Part shown: positions 1 to 6,122 of the stretch, in pieces
Layout: the number at the start of each line of letters is the position of its first letter
How positions within the stretch are numbered: the first letter of the stretch is position 1
Virus record (IMG/VR): IMGVR_UViG_3300024054_000036
Location: 1-36,482 of that record
Reading direction: 5' to 3' (one strand)
DNA from: a virus
Length of the DNA: 36,482 nt
Translations under genes and position numbers: made by a program
The notes under the pieces: generated by a model
What the model was told of the DNA's origin: nothing
Database searches by the model: none
What the model saw: the letters and a program-made list of their open reading frames with translations, nothing else

Positions 1-1
1 C

Positions 2-238
2 AAGGATTATACTTGCGACCGATGCGGCAAAGTGATAGATAACCCGACCCGTTATGAGGCCATCTGGGTTGGTTACACCTACGACATTACCAGCGACACG
101 CCGGACGACTTCATCGACACACAGCACAGCGACCCGGTTCCCGACCAGCAACGTTCATGGACATGCGAACATTGCGGCGACGAGGTTTCGGAAGAACTCG
201 CACAGCGACTTGATACAGTCACCAAAAACACTGCATGA
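2..238 (+). CDS. Zinc-ribbon-like small protein, 5' end outside the window
   Basis: The reading frame is open from base 2, so the gene begins upstream of the window. A GTG at 32 exists, but the codons before it add a CxxC pair (Cys-Asp-Arg-Cys) that pairs naturally with the later CEHC motif, so the full protein is probably a two-knuckle zinc ribbon. The middle is acidic, rich in Asp and Thr. The stop overlaps the ATG of the next gene (ATGA), showing translational coupling. No function can be assigned. Small zinc-ribbon proteins of this kind are common in phage early regions. Confidence 0.6.
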   Translation, partial: KDYTCDRCGKVIDNPTRYEAIWVGYTYDITSDTPDDFIDTQHSDPVPDQQRSWTCEHCGDEVSEELAQRLDTVTKNTA

Positions 239-540
239 ACGAAAAAGAATACGCCCGACGATTCGCATCCCTCGGCGGCCAGGCGAGAGCATCAAAGCTC
301 TCGCCAGAACGTCGCAGCGAGATCGCCGTACACGCCGCAAGCAAGCGCGTCTACAAGAAAGCCCCACCATGCAAGAAATGCACGCACGGCATCCAAGACC
401 ACCGCTGGATACCGCGCGCACGCGGCAAGTGCTCGATTGCGGGTTGTGACTGCCCGCGCTACGCGCCACAAACCCCATTACCGAAACCCGTGAACCCGCA
501 CATCGGCCGCGCGCGCACTACGCCGTCGCGTCGTCGATAA
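235..540 (+). CDS. Small basic protein with GGQARA motif and Cys cluster
   Basis: This 101-residue protein starts in an ATGA overlap with the gene before it. Residues 13-37 carry the pattern LGGQARASKLSPERRSEIA, a short module known from many phage and plasmid proteins of unknown role. Residues about 46-75 contain CKKCTH, then a Cys pair and CDCPRY, a likely zinc site. The tail is Arg/Pro-rich. It ends convergently with the leftward gene at 518-1249, overlapping it by about 23 bases. The role is unknown; nucleic-acid binding is a reasonable guess from charge and zinc residues. Confidence 0.6.
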   Translation: MNEKEYARRFASLGGQARASKLSPERRSEIAVHAASKRVYKKAPPCKKCTHGIQDHRWIPRARGKCSIAGCDCPRYAPQTPLPKPVNPHIGRARTTPSRRR

Positions 541-1249
541 AATCATTGTAACCCATTGTGTCCCTCCGCTTCCGTGCATATTTCGCCAACGTCTCGGCAT
601 CCTCGACAGTCGCGCCGCTCGCATGTTTGTCCTTTACGAGCAAAAGAGCATTGCGCAATTCCCTTGGCACTTCGTCGAGAAAATTGACGCCCGCAATGAG
701 CCGATTCTGGCGCAACAACGGCATATGCGCCTCGCGCCCATAGAAGCCAAAATCAGGCACGATAACCGTCCCGCGAAAATGCGCCATGAGCATGAACGCC
801 AGCACCTTTGCGTCGAACTCCGCCAACTCCGCGCGATTTATCCGCGCCAGTATCCTGCTGCGAGGATTGAACGAAAACGGCGCATCGGTACACAGCACCC
901 TGCGCAGCACGGGAGATTCGAGAATATCCCCGACCAGCCGCGCTACTTCCTCGCTATAGACTTTCAGTTTATCGAACCGAGTGCCTTGTCGCAGGACAGG
1001 TACAAGGTCAATCCGTCCATTGCGTACTGTGAGCGTCGTCTCGCCTTGCGGATAAGCGGTGTAAATGACATTCGCCAGCATCCTGGCGTTTTCGTAGGTG
1101 ATTCCTTTGAGGGGATTGAAACAATGCTCGCGCGGATCAAAAATACGCGACCGCGCCACCTCGGGCACTTCGTCGTCGATGTATAAAAACCCGCCTTCCT
1201 TCGGCAGCGGTATCCGTTTTGAAAGTCCTATGAATAAGGCATTCGTCAT
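518..1249 (-). CDS. Degenerate conjugative-ATPase-like protein
   Basis: This leftward protein has 243 residues when started at the ATG at 1249; an upstream in-frame ATG at 1309 would add 20 unlikely Arg-rich residues. No Walker A loop is visible. The order of motifs resembles the second half of the TraG-like ATPase at 8538-11573: an IFDPxxHCFNPL stretch (compare LDPxxxxxALNLFDPF there), then a hydrophobic strand ending VIVPDFG where a Walker B Asp-Glu would sit, then a helix pair ending in EDAETLAKYA (compare YDDAQKMARDMG). I infer a diverged, probably nucleotide-binding-defective relative. A different fold is possible. It lies alone on this strand, about 165 bases downstream of the small cluster at 1415-2058. 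Confidence 0.45.
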   Translation of the reverse strand: MTNALFIGLSKRIPLPKEGGFLYIDDEVPEVARSRIFDPREHCFNPLKGITYENARMLANVIYTAYPQGETTLTVRNGRIDLVPVLRQGTRFDKLKVYSEEVARLVGDILESPVLRRVLCTDAPFSFNPRSRILARINRAELAEFDAKVLAFMLMAHFRGTVIVPDFGFYGREAHMPLLRQNRLIAGVNFLDEVPRELRNALLLVKDKHASGATVEDAETLAKYARKRRDTMGYNDFIDDATA

Positions 1250-1414
1250 GGGCGGGACGCAGCGCAGCAAGGCAGAGCGCGCATCTCGTACACGATGCCT
1301 TGGGGCCACATACCCGCCGCGAAAAAGAGCAGGCTGTCTCTATTCTACAGCATCAACCCTAAAGCGCGTGCCCATTCTTTCCAGGATTGTTCGGTCATGA
1401 TTTCCCAGTCACTG

Positions 1415-1597
1415 TCAAGCGTTATTTGTAATGTCTTCTACTGTTATTTTAAGTTCTGCGCTATCCCATCGTATAGTTCGTCCAGCACCTAAGTTCTCTG
1501 TGAGTAGAAAATAGTAAATAGGCGTTTCGTCAATTGCTTTTCTTTTTGCAATGATGTGTCCTACTGTGTCTCCGAGTCTGTTTTTATCTTCTTTCAT
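1415..1597 (-). CDS. Small hypothetical protein
   Basis: This is a 60-residue protein with no recognised domain; the middle is aromatic and hydrophobic (PIYYFLL). Its ATG lies three bases after the TAG of the upstream gene in the TAG-CGT-ATG junction seen repeatedly in this genome, which strongly supports the start and co-translation with 1601-1927. It is the last gene of a three-gene leftward cluster that begins with a ribbon-helix-helix protein. Confidence 0.5.
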   Translation of the reverse strand: MKEDKNRLGDTVGHIIAKRKAIDETPIYYFLLTENLGAGRTIRWDSAELKITVEDITNNA

Positions 1598-1600
1598 ACG

Positions 1601-1927
1601 CTACTTCTTATTCTCTGGTAATCCTTTCGCTAGGGATGCTTGGAAGTCATACAAAGCATTTCTATTCCCCTCATGCCAATCTTTCGGGTAGTTTGTATGA
1701 GTCCTCTCTATTTCTAGGTGAATTCTTATTTTCTTCTCCGCCCACTTTGCTATCCTCTCCCGCTCCTCCTCCTTCGCCGCCTCTGCGACGAGGCGGCAGG
1801 TTTCGGCGTTGAAGGCTACAAGGTCAGCATAGCCTCGTTCTATTTCGTACCCGCTATAGTCGAAACTCGCGTTCCAAAAATCACGGAAATCTGTCGCCCG
1901 TTGTTTGATGATGTCTTCTACTTTCAT
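1601..1927 (-). CDS. Hypothetical charged helical protein
   Basis: This 108-residue protein starts in an ATGA overlap with the upstream ribbon-helix-helix gene. It is helical and highly charged, with an EEERERIAKWAEKKI segment around residues 52-66 that could form a coiled coil. Similar AAKEEERERIAKW segments occur in many phage proteins of unknown role. It is co-transcribed with 1924-2058 and 1415-1597. No function is assigned. Confidence 0.55.
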   Translation of the reverse strand: MKVEDIIKQRATDFRDFWNASFDYSGYEIERGYADLVAFNAETCRLVAEAAKEEERERIAKWAEKKIRIHLEIERTHTNYPKDWHEGNRNALYDFQASLAKGLPENKK

Positions 1928-2058
1928 ACACGCTTAAACCTTTCCGCAACAACCTGTGCAATGCTCGTACGGCGTTTACGGGCAATATTGATAATCTTCT
2001 CGTAAGTTGAAGGATACAGGCGTGCTATCGCTGTGGCCTTTTCTAGTTCCTTTGCCAT
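1924..2058 (-). CDS. Ribbon-helix-helix (CopG/Arc-like) DNA-binding protein
   Basis: This is a 44-residue protein. An N-terminal strand (KATAIARLYPSTYEKI) is followed by two helices with the typical RRTSIAQVVAERF turn, matching the MetJ/Arc/CopG ribbon-helix-helix pattern in which the strand reads the major groove as a dimer. Its stop overlaps the next ATG (ATGA). As the first gene of the leftward cluster, next to a DnaA-box-like site and a large structured region, it is a candidate autoregulator. The family call is fairly safe; the target is unknown. Confidence 0.65.
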   Translation of the reverse strand: MAKELEKATAIARLYPSTYEKIINIARKRRTSIAQVVAERFKRV

Positions 2059-2099
2059 GCAAGTAGTAAAGCATACTGTCTATATTTTGTAAACGGCAG

Positions 2100-2108
2100 T
2101 TATCCACA
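2100..2108 (+). promoter_or_regulatory. DnaA-box-like site TTATCCACA
   Basis: This is an exact match to the consensus DnaA box, just upstream of the leftward ribbon-helix-helix gene and beside the structured region at 2166-2453. A single box is weak evidence for an origin, and another perfect copy lies at 13394-13402. Confidence 0.3.
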
Positions 2109-2165
2109 TATTACACTTGCGTTTACTTTGGGAGATGCTACCATGGCTGCAGTAGAACCTTGACA

Positions 2166-2453
2166 CCTCCCATCCCCTCGCTCGCCGCTGTGCAGATCGA
2201 CCACCTGTGCGCGAGTGTGCCCGGCGGCTGCCGAGGGTGTGGGAGCAATAGCGCGTCGTGAAAATCGGCGGCAAATCGAGATAGTTCCCGTGTTGCCAAG
2301 GCGGACAGTGAGCCGCGCGCCCTACGGGACGGCCCTTCCTCAGGCTTCGTGCGCGAAGCGGAGAGGACATTCCTACGAGTCAAACCTCGCTGGCAACACA
2401 GGGACTATCTCAAATCGTGGAGCGTAGCCGGAGGGGTGTCGTTCGGAACGACA
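2166..2453. repeat. Non-coding region with three stacked inverted repeats
   Basis: The 550 bases between 2059 and 2609 hold no convincing gene but are rich in inverted repeats. Stem 1 pairs 2167-2180 with 2232-2245 (12 of 14 positions). Stem 2 pairs 2278-2298 with 2391-2411 (19 of 21, plus one G-U), enclosing about 90 bases that contain a further small hairpin around 2344-2359. Stem 3 is a short hairpin at 2439-2453 (GTCGTT / AACGAC). The mismatches retain pairing or leave single bulges. This could be a structured RNA, a cruciform or a replication element; the sequence cannot decide. Confidence 0.5.
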
Positions 2454-2609
2454 GTGCTGTAGCAGGCGCATATCCTCACTTCAATTGCGAGGTATCAGCA
2501 TTTCCGAACCCCTCACCGCATACGCTTCACGTCTTATCACGACCCTTTTCCACCGCTGTCGTTGCCAGTCGTGACGACGGCAGTGGAAAGGGAATTAGAC
2601 AAAATCATT

Positions 2610-2741
2610 ATGGATTCAGAGAAACCAGTCATCACCGTCGGCGTAGATTATGGCACGGGTGTTTCTGTAGAAGTATTCGCAAAACAGCACGACGATAGAA
2701 CGATTGAAATTATTGACGTTATAGAAACAAAAGAAATATGA
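2610..2741 (+). CDS. 43-residue protein with VGVDYGTG motif
   Basis: This is a short gene, MDSEKP... to ...ETKEI, whose stop overlaps the ATG of the next gene (ATGA). Residues 7-22 (VITVGVDYGTGVSVEV) resemble the first beta strand of RNase H-like or actin-like folds, where an Asp follows a hydrophobic strand, but the rest of such a fold is missing. It may be a stand-alone small protein or a remnant of a larger nuclease. Coupling to 2738-2956 supports expression. Confidence 0.5.
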   Translation: MDSEKPVITVGVDYGTGVSVEVFAKQHDDRTIEIIDVIETKEI

Positions 2742-2956
2742 CCCCGCTCTACTCATTCACCGACGCCCGCTGCGACAGCCAGCGCGCGCTCGACGAATAC
2801 CGCGCCAACAAAATCATCAAGCGTTGGTATCCCGTCATCATGGCAGCCGCTATCGCCACGTTCCCTTTGTGGGGGCTGTGGATGCTGGCGAAGCACCCCG
2901 CTAGCATCGGACTGGCGGTAGCGTTGCCGATTATCAGTACTAACGCATTCGTATGA
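2738..2956 (+). CDS. Small membrane protein, two hydrophobic segments
   Basis: This 72-residue protein has a soluble start of about 30 residues, then two hydrophobic stretches (about residues 32-50 and 56-71) separated by a short KHP turn, suggesting a membrane hairpin. It is linked at both ends by ATGA overlaps to the 43-residue gene and to 2953-3531. No family is recognised; early phage membrane proteins of this size often modify the host envelope, but that is speculation. Confidence 0.55.
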   Translation: MTPLYSFTDARCDSQRALDEYRANKIIKRWYPVIMAAAIATFPLWGLWMLAKHPASIGLAVALPIISTNAFV

Positions 2957-3531
2957 AAGCATCATCAAAAGTCACACTCGATTCCGCAATAGACGAATGC
3001 AATCTCGACTACGAGAATAGCAATATTCGTTTCAAACAATTCGACCCTGTCAAGCACTTTGGTGCTGGATGGGAAATCATCGAAGACATGGAGAAATTGC
3101 CCGATAATTGGAGCCCTGCAAACTTCGCACTCGTCTCGACGCTCAAGGCAGGTGAGGAGTGGATTTCGAGTGAAGAAGCACGCAGACGTCTCGAAGGTAA
3201 GCCACTCCTCGGCGGCCGAGCGCTGCAATACTTCCTCGATAACCCTTCAGCATTCCCGTCAAATTGTGAAAACAAAGTAGTATTCTTCGATGCGATGGTG
3301 CTGCGCAGCCCGAGCGGCTACCGCTGCGTGGTCTACGCGTGCCGGATCGTTGCGAGGGTGGTCGTGTGCTACCGCTGGCTCGACAACGGTCGCGTCGCCG
3401 GCGGCCCCTCCGCGCTCCTCGCAAGCACTTCCGACACTCTATCTTCCGGCACTCTGACCCTTGAGTCCTTGGACGCTCGTGTCAATGCACTGGAAGCATG
3501 GCGCGAGTCAGTCAAAGACCAACTCCTATGA
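2953..3531 (+). CDS. Hypothetical protein with C-terminal coiled coil
   Basis: This 192-residue protein is translationally coupled at both ends through ATGA overlaps. The first 110 residues are mixed and acidic, a central part around residues 111-140 is hydrophobic and strand-like (VVFFDAMVLRSPSGYRCVVYA), and the end (LESLDARVNALEAWRESV) has the heptad spacing of a short coiled coil, probably for oligomerisation. No known domain is recognised. It is part of a four-gene unit, 2610-3767. Confidence 0.55.
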   Translation: MKASSKVTLDSAIDECNLDYENSNIRFKQFDPVKHFGAGWEIIEDMEKLPDNWSPANFALVSTLKAGEEWISSEEARRRLEGKPLLGGRALQYFLDNPSAFPSNCENKVVFFDAMVLRSPSGYRCVVYACRIVARVVVCYRWLDNGRVAGGPSALLASTSDTLSSGTLTLESLDARVNALEAWRESVKDQLL

Positions 3532-3767
3532 CCTACGACCCCGAAAACCTGCCAGACGACCCGCAAATCGACCGCGCGGCGGATGACTTGCACGACGAGG
3601 AAACTGCGAAATGCCTCGTGTGTGGTTGTGTCTTCGTGCGTTCTACAGAACCATCACGTCGATATGTCTCGTGTCCCGCACACTCGTTCGGAGAACTTGT
3701 TAGCGACGAGGAAGAACGGGAGGAGGAAGACCCGGACGCCTACCACGACGAATACCAAGATTATTGA
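3528..3767 (+). CDS. Small acidic zinc-binding protein
   Basis: This 79-residue protein is started at the ATG at 3528 because it forms the ATGA overlap with the gene before it; an earlier in-frame ATG at 3498 lies inside that gene. Residues 28-50 hold CLVCGCVFV and, further on, YVSCPAH, a CxxC...CxxH zinc knuckle. The C-terminal third is almost entirely Asp/Glu. The function is unknown; a DNA-mimic or protein-binding tail is possible. Confidence 0.6.
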   Translation: MTYDPENLPDDPQIDRAADDLHDEETAKCLVCGCVFVRSTEPSRRYVSCPAHSFGELVSDEEEREEEDPDAYHDEYQDY

Positions 3768-3769
3768 TC

Positions 3770-3781
3770 TAAAATAGAATT
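3770..3781 (+). promoter_or_regulatory. Leaderless-type -10 (TAAAAT-N6-ATG)
   Basis: TAAAAT at 3770-3775 ends exactly six bases before the ATG at 3782, so transcription would start at or next to the A of the start codon. No Shine-Dalgarno site exists. It belongs to a set of nine such sites in the window. Confidence 0.5.
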
Positions 3782-3991
3782 ATGGACGACTACGAAATCA
3801 CGCTCGCACGGGAGGCAGGACTGACCGTTTGCACGAAGACCGACGGCACACCCGACCTCGACGAAGACGGCAGCCCGCAATTCATCGGCACCAGTCAACA
3901 GTGGCAGGAGTTCGCGCGCCTATCAGAGACTGCCGAGCGCACCATGAGATTCTATCGCCCTTACCAACTAGAAAAAGACGAAATCTTCTAA
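3782..3991 (+). CDS. Small acidic hypothetical protein
   Basis: This 69-residue protein has no recognised family. It is acidic, with TDGTPDLDEDGSPQFIGTS in the middle, resembling a loop between strands, and ends in a helix. It follows a leaderless-type promoter and lies just upstream of the SSB-like gene, so it may belong to the same transcription unit. Confidence 0.5.
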   Translation: MDDYEITLAREAGLTVCTKTDGTPDLDEDGSPQFIGTSQQWQEFARLSETAERTMRFYRPYQLEKDEIF

Positions 3992-4033
3992 ACCGAAACC
4001 GTAAACTGTTACCCCGATAATCAACTCACTACT

Positions 4034-4630
4034 ATGGCAATGATTCCCCCGAAGAATAAGAGCTTCGATCCCGTCCCAGCAGGCAACCACGTCGCACGCC
4101 TTTACGACATCATCCATGTCGGCACTGTCCCGACGACCTATCAAGGACAGGAGCGCATGAGCGACCAGGTGCGGCTCACGTTCGAACTGTGCAACGAGAC
4201 AAAGGTGTTCAAGGAGGGCGAGGAGCCGCGCCCGTACTCAATCTCCACGAGTTTCATGACGTTCTCGATGGGCCAGAAAGCAAACCTGCGCCGTCTCATA
4301 GAGGGAATGCTCGGAGTCGCGTTGCATGACAACGAAGCAGACAGCTTTGATTTGGAGCAGTTGCTTGAACGTCCGTGCCTATTGAACGTCGTACACACAG
4401 AATCAAACGGCAATACCTACGCCAATATCAAAGGTGCATCTCCGCTTCCGAAAGGCATGACTGCGCCGCCGCAGTTCAATGCGCCTCGCAAGTTCGAGAT
4501 CATGGAGGCGACCAAGGAGCAGATAGAGGCATTGCCGCAATTCATCCGCGAAAAGGTTTATGCATCGAACGAGTACAAACTGCGTTTCGAGAAACCTGAC
4601 GTTGATACGAACGCAGATGTTCCGTTCTAA
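4034..4630 (+). CDS. SSB-like single-stranded DNA-binding protein
   Basis: The protein has 198 residues. The N-terminal two-thirds is beta-rich with strands consistent with an OB fold (HVARLYDIIHVG, QVRLTFELC, and a later ANIKGASPL), and the protein ends in an acidic tail finishing DVPF, the hallmark of SSB tails that recruit partner proteins. This pattern is known from phage SSB-like proteins placed next to recombination genes, and a NinB-like gene follows nearby. It has no Shine-Dalgarno site; the start context is ACTATGG. I infer a role in phage replication or recombination; it is not a close relative of E. coli SSB. Confidence 0.6.
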   Translation: MAMIPPKNKSFDPVPAGNHVARLYDIIHVGTVPTTYQGQERMSDQVRLTFELCNETKVFKEGEEPRPYSISTSFMTFSMGQKANLRRLIEGMLGVALHDNEADSFDLEQLLERPCLLNVVHTESNGNTYANIKGASPLPKGMTAPPQFNAPRKFEIMEATKEQIEALPQFIREKVYASNEYKLRFEKPDVDTNADVPF

Positions 4631-4658
4631 TGCGGCTCGCCGCACTAATCTAAAAATC

Positions 4659-4670
4659 TAAACTCAAACT
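4659..4670 (+). promoter_or_regulatory. Leaderless-type -10 (TAAACT-N6-ATG)
   Basis: TAAACT at 4659-4664 is followed by six bases and the ATG at 4671. The small palindrome TGCGGCTCGCCGCA lies just upstream at about 4630-4645 and could end the SSB-like transcript. Confidence 0.4.
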
Positions 4671-5108
4671 ATGGACACCGAACAAAAGACAGTTGGCATT
4701 GCAATCAAGAATCGCTGGACGGGAGAAATTATCTTCCAGAGCACCAAGACGACAGTTCGCGGTGCAGTGCTGGAGGCGATAGAGCAAGCCAGTGAAAAAG
4801 GCGAACGCGCCGACCTCACCGGCGCCGACCTCACTGGCGCCGACCTCACCGACGCCAACCTCAACTTCGCCACCCTCTCCGGCGCCACCCTCACCGGCGC
4901 CACCCTCTCCGGCGCGGACCTCACCGGCGCCAACCTCACTTTCGCCGACCTCTCCGGCGCCGACCTCACGCGCGCCAACCTCACGGACGCCAACCTCACG
5001 GCAACGACGCTCTACCTCGGCTCGATTAACAAAAACTTCGAGGCGCTGTGCAAGGCAATCAAGACGATTCGTTGGAACGGGAACACAGGCGCTGACTTCG
5101 TTGAGTAG
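4671..5108 (+). CDS. Pentapeptide-repeat protein
   Basis: This 145-residue protein has an N-terminal alpha/beta part of about 45 residues ([15 protein letters not shown]...), then some 13 tandem A(D/N)LTx pentapeptides (about residues 47-112) that fold as a right-handed quadrilateral beta-helix, and a C-terminal helical cap. Some family members mimic DNA and protect gyrase; most have no known role. The repeat DNA is highly regular (GCC-GAC-CTC-ACC units), so recent expansion is likely. It lies between the SSB-like and NinB-like genes and has its own promoter. Confidence 0.85.
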   Translation: MDTEQKTVGIAIKNRWTGEIIFQSTKTTVRGAVLEAIEQASEKGERADLTGADLTGADLTDANLNFATLSGATLTGATLSGADLTGANLTFADLSGADLTRANLTDANLTATTLYLGSINKNFEALCKAIKTIRWNGNTGADFVE

Positions 5109-5113
5109 TGCGT

Positions 5114-5542
5114 ATGTTCCGCGCGCAGATCGTCAACGGCAATCTGAAGTTCGGCCCGCGCGTGCTCGATAAGTTCAAGGAATGGATGGCAGGGCAGGAG
5201 GGGAAGTTCGTCAAAATCGAGCTGGACATTCCCCTCCGCTCGAACCAACAGAACCGCTACTACTGGATGTACCTTGCAATCATCGAACGCGAGACGGGGG
5301 AAAACGCCGACGACTTGCACGAGTTCTTCCGTCGCAAGCTGCTGCCGCCAGAATGGAAAACGATACGCGGCGAGGAAGTAAAACTGCCGCGAAGCACCAC
5401 GACGCTCGATAAATTCGAGTTCGGAGAATACCTCGACAAAATCTCCGCGCTGACAGAGATACCGTTGCCGAATCCAGAGGACGCGGGCTACTTCCCGAAT
5501 TATCCGTATGTGCCGAATTACAACTTACAAAAGAGGTCGTAA
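5114..5542 (+). CDS. NinB-like recombination protein
   Basis: This 142-residue protein starts at the ATG at 5114 in the CGTATG context; a GTG at 5108 overlapping the previous stop is an alternative. Its RSNQQNRYYWMYLAIIERETG segment (about residues 37-57) matches the conserved region of lambda NinB/Orf family proteins, which bind single-stranded DNA and help recombination mediators load. A basic FFRRKLLPPEWK stretch follows. The position after an SSB-like gene supports a replication-recombination unit. Confidence 0.65.
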   Translation: MFRAQIVNGNLKFGPRVLDKFKEWMAGQEGKFVKIELDIPLRSNQQNRYYWMYLAIIERETGENADDLHEFFRRKLLPPEWKTIRGEEVKLPRSTTTLDKFEFGEYLDKISALTEIPLPNPEDAGYFPNYPYVPNYNLQKRS

Positions 5543-5573
5543 CCGCATCAACGTATGACCACCATCAAAGCGT

Positions 5574-5873
5574 ATGCAAAAGATTGCAGACCTTTTCGGC
5601 AACCGCACCGCACCGCCGAAACAAAGAAGGAGATCAAGCGAACGCGGCGACTTGCTCGAAGAGTTCCTCATCGACCTCTTGAAAGAGTGGGACGCCGAGA
5701 AGTACGGCAAACTGACCATCCAACGCCTGTCGTGGAAACTGACCGGCATACCGACACGCGACCTCTATGCATTGCGCTCGAAGTGCAATGACGCGAAGCG
5801 GCGTGGCTACTCGTTCGCCAAGACATTCTTTTGGGAGATCAAGTCAAAAGAAAATGCGGCGGATGATTCTTAA
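5574..5873 (+). CDS. Small basic hypothetical protein
   Basis: This 99-residue protein is mostly helical and basic. After an Arg-rich N-terminus comes LLEEFLIDLLKEW and then a segment (residues about 45-80, TIQRLSWKLTGIPTRDLYALRSKC) that resembles a helix-turn-helix of small phage DNA-binding proteins. It is the last gene before the attachment region; a perfect palindrome follows its stop by three bases. Confidence 0.5.
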   Translation: MQKIADLFGNRTAPPKQRRRSSERGDLLEEFLIDLLKEWDAEKYGKLTIQRLSWKLTGIPTRDLYALRSKCNDAKRRGYSFAKTFFWEIKSKENAADDS

Positions 5874-5876
5874 TCT

Positions 5877-5899
5877 GTTGTGCACATATCGTGCACAAC
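5877..5899. promoter_or_regulatory. Perfect palindrome GTTGTGCAC-N5-GTGCACAAC
   Basis: Two 9-base arms lie around ATATC, right after the stop of the preceding gene and 35 bases before the tRNA fragment. It lacks a T-tract, so it looks more like a binding site for a dimeric protein (repressor, excisionase or integrase accessory factor) than a terminator. Confidence 0.4.
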
Positions 5900-5933
5900 T
5901 TTCTAGGGCATTTCGCTAAGTGATTGAAAGTAT

Positions 5934-5978
5934 TGGTGAGCGCGGTGGGGATCGAACCCACGACCACCTGATTAAAAG
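5934..5978 (-). other. Attachment-site core: 3' part of a tRNA-Lys(UUU) gene
   Basis: Read on the minus strand, this is a clean tRNA 3' half: anticodon loop CTTTTAA with anticodon TTT (5974-5976), stem strand TCAGG, five-base variable loop, T-arm GTGGG-TTCGATC-CCCAC (5945-5961), acceptor strand CGCGCTC, discriminator A and CCA. The 5' half is absent: the bases beyond 5978 do not pair with the anticodon stem and no D-arm follows. Integrases of this family recombine within tRNA 3' ends, and an integrase starts 145 bases away, so this is the att core (attP if the phage is circular, attL or attR if integrated). Confidence 0.75.
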
Positions 5979-6005
5979 TAACAAAATACAGGGGTTGCGC
6001 TGGTA

Positions 6006-6024
6006 TCCATATCGCTCCATATCG
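6006..6024 (+). repeat. Two direct repeats TCCATATCG, 10-base period
   Basis: Copies at 6006-6014 and 6016-6024 are on the same helical face between the att core and the integrase. They are candidates for integrase arm-binding sites. Confidence 0.35.
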
Positions 6025-6122
6025 GACGCATCACTTTATTTTCCTTGCATTTCCTCGCGCGTAGGAGTCCCATACCGACCTTACCGCGCCACCACAACAC
6101 CCAAAAAGTCGGAGCACAATCG

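Noticed and set aside
4800-5000. Regular short repeats suggesting a CRISPR array
   Set aside because: The repeats are 15-base in-frame pentapeptide codons with no spacers; no cas genes occur. No CRISPR array was seen anywhere in the window.
5934-6030. Complete tRNA gene
   Set aside because: Only the 3' part from the anticodon loop to CCA is present; no D-arm or 5' acceptor strand follows, so it is listed as an attachment core.
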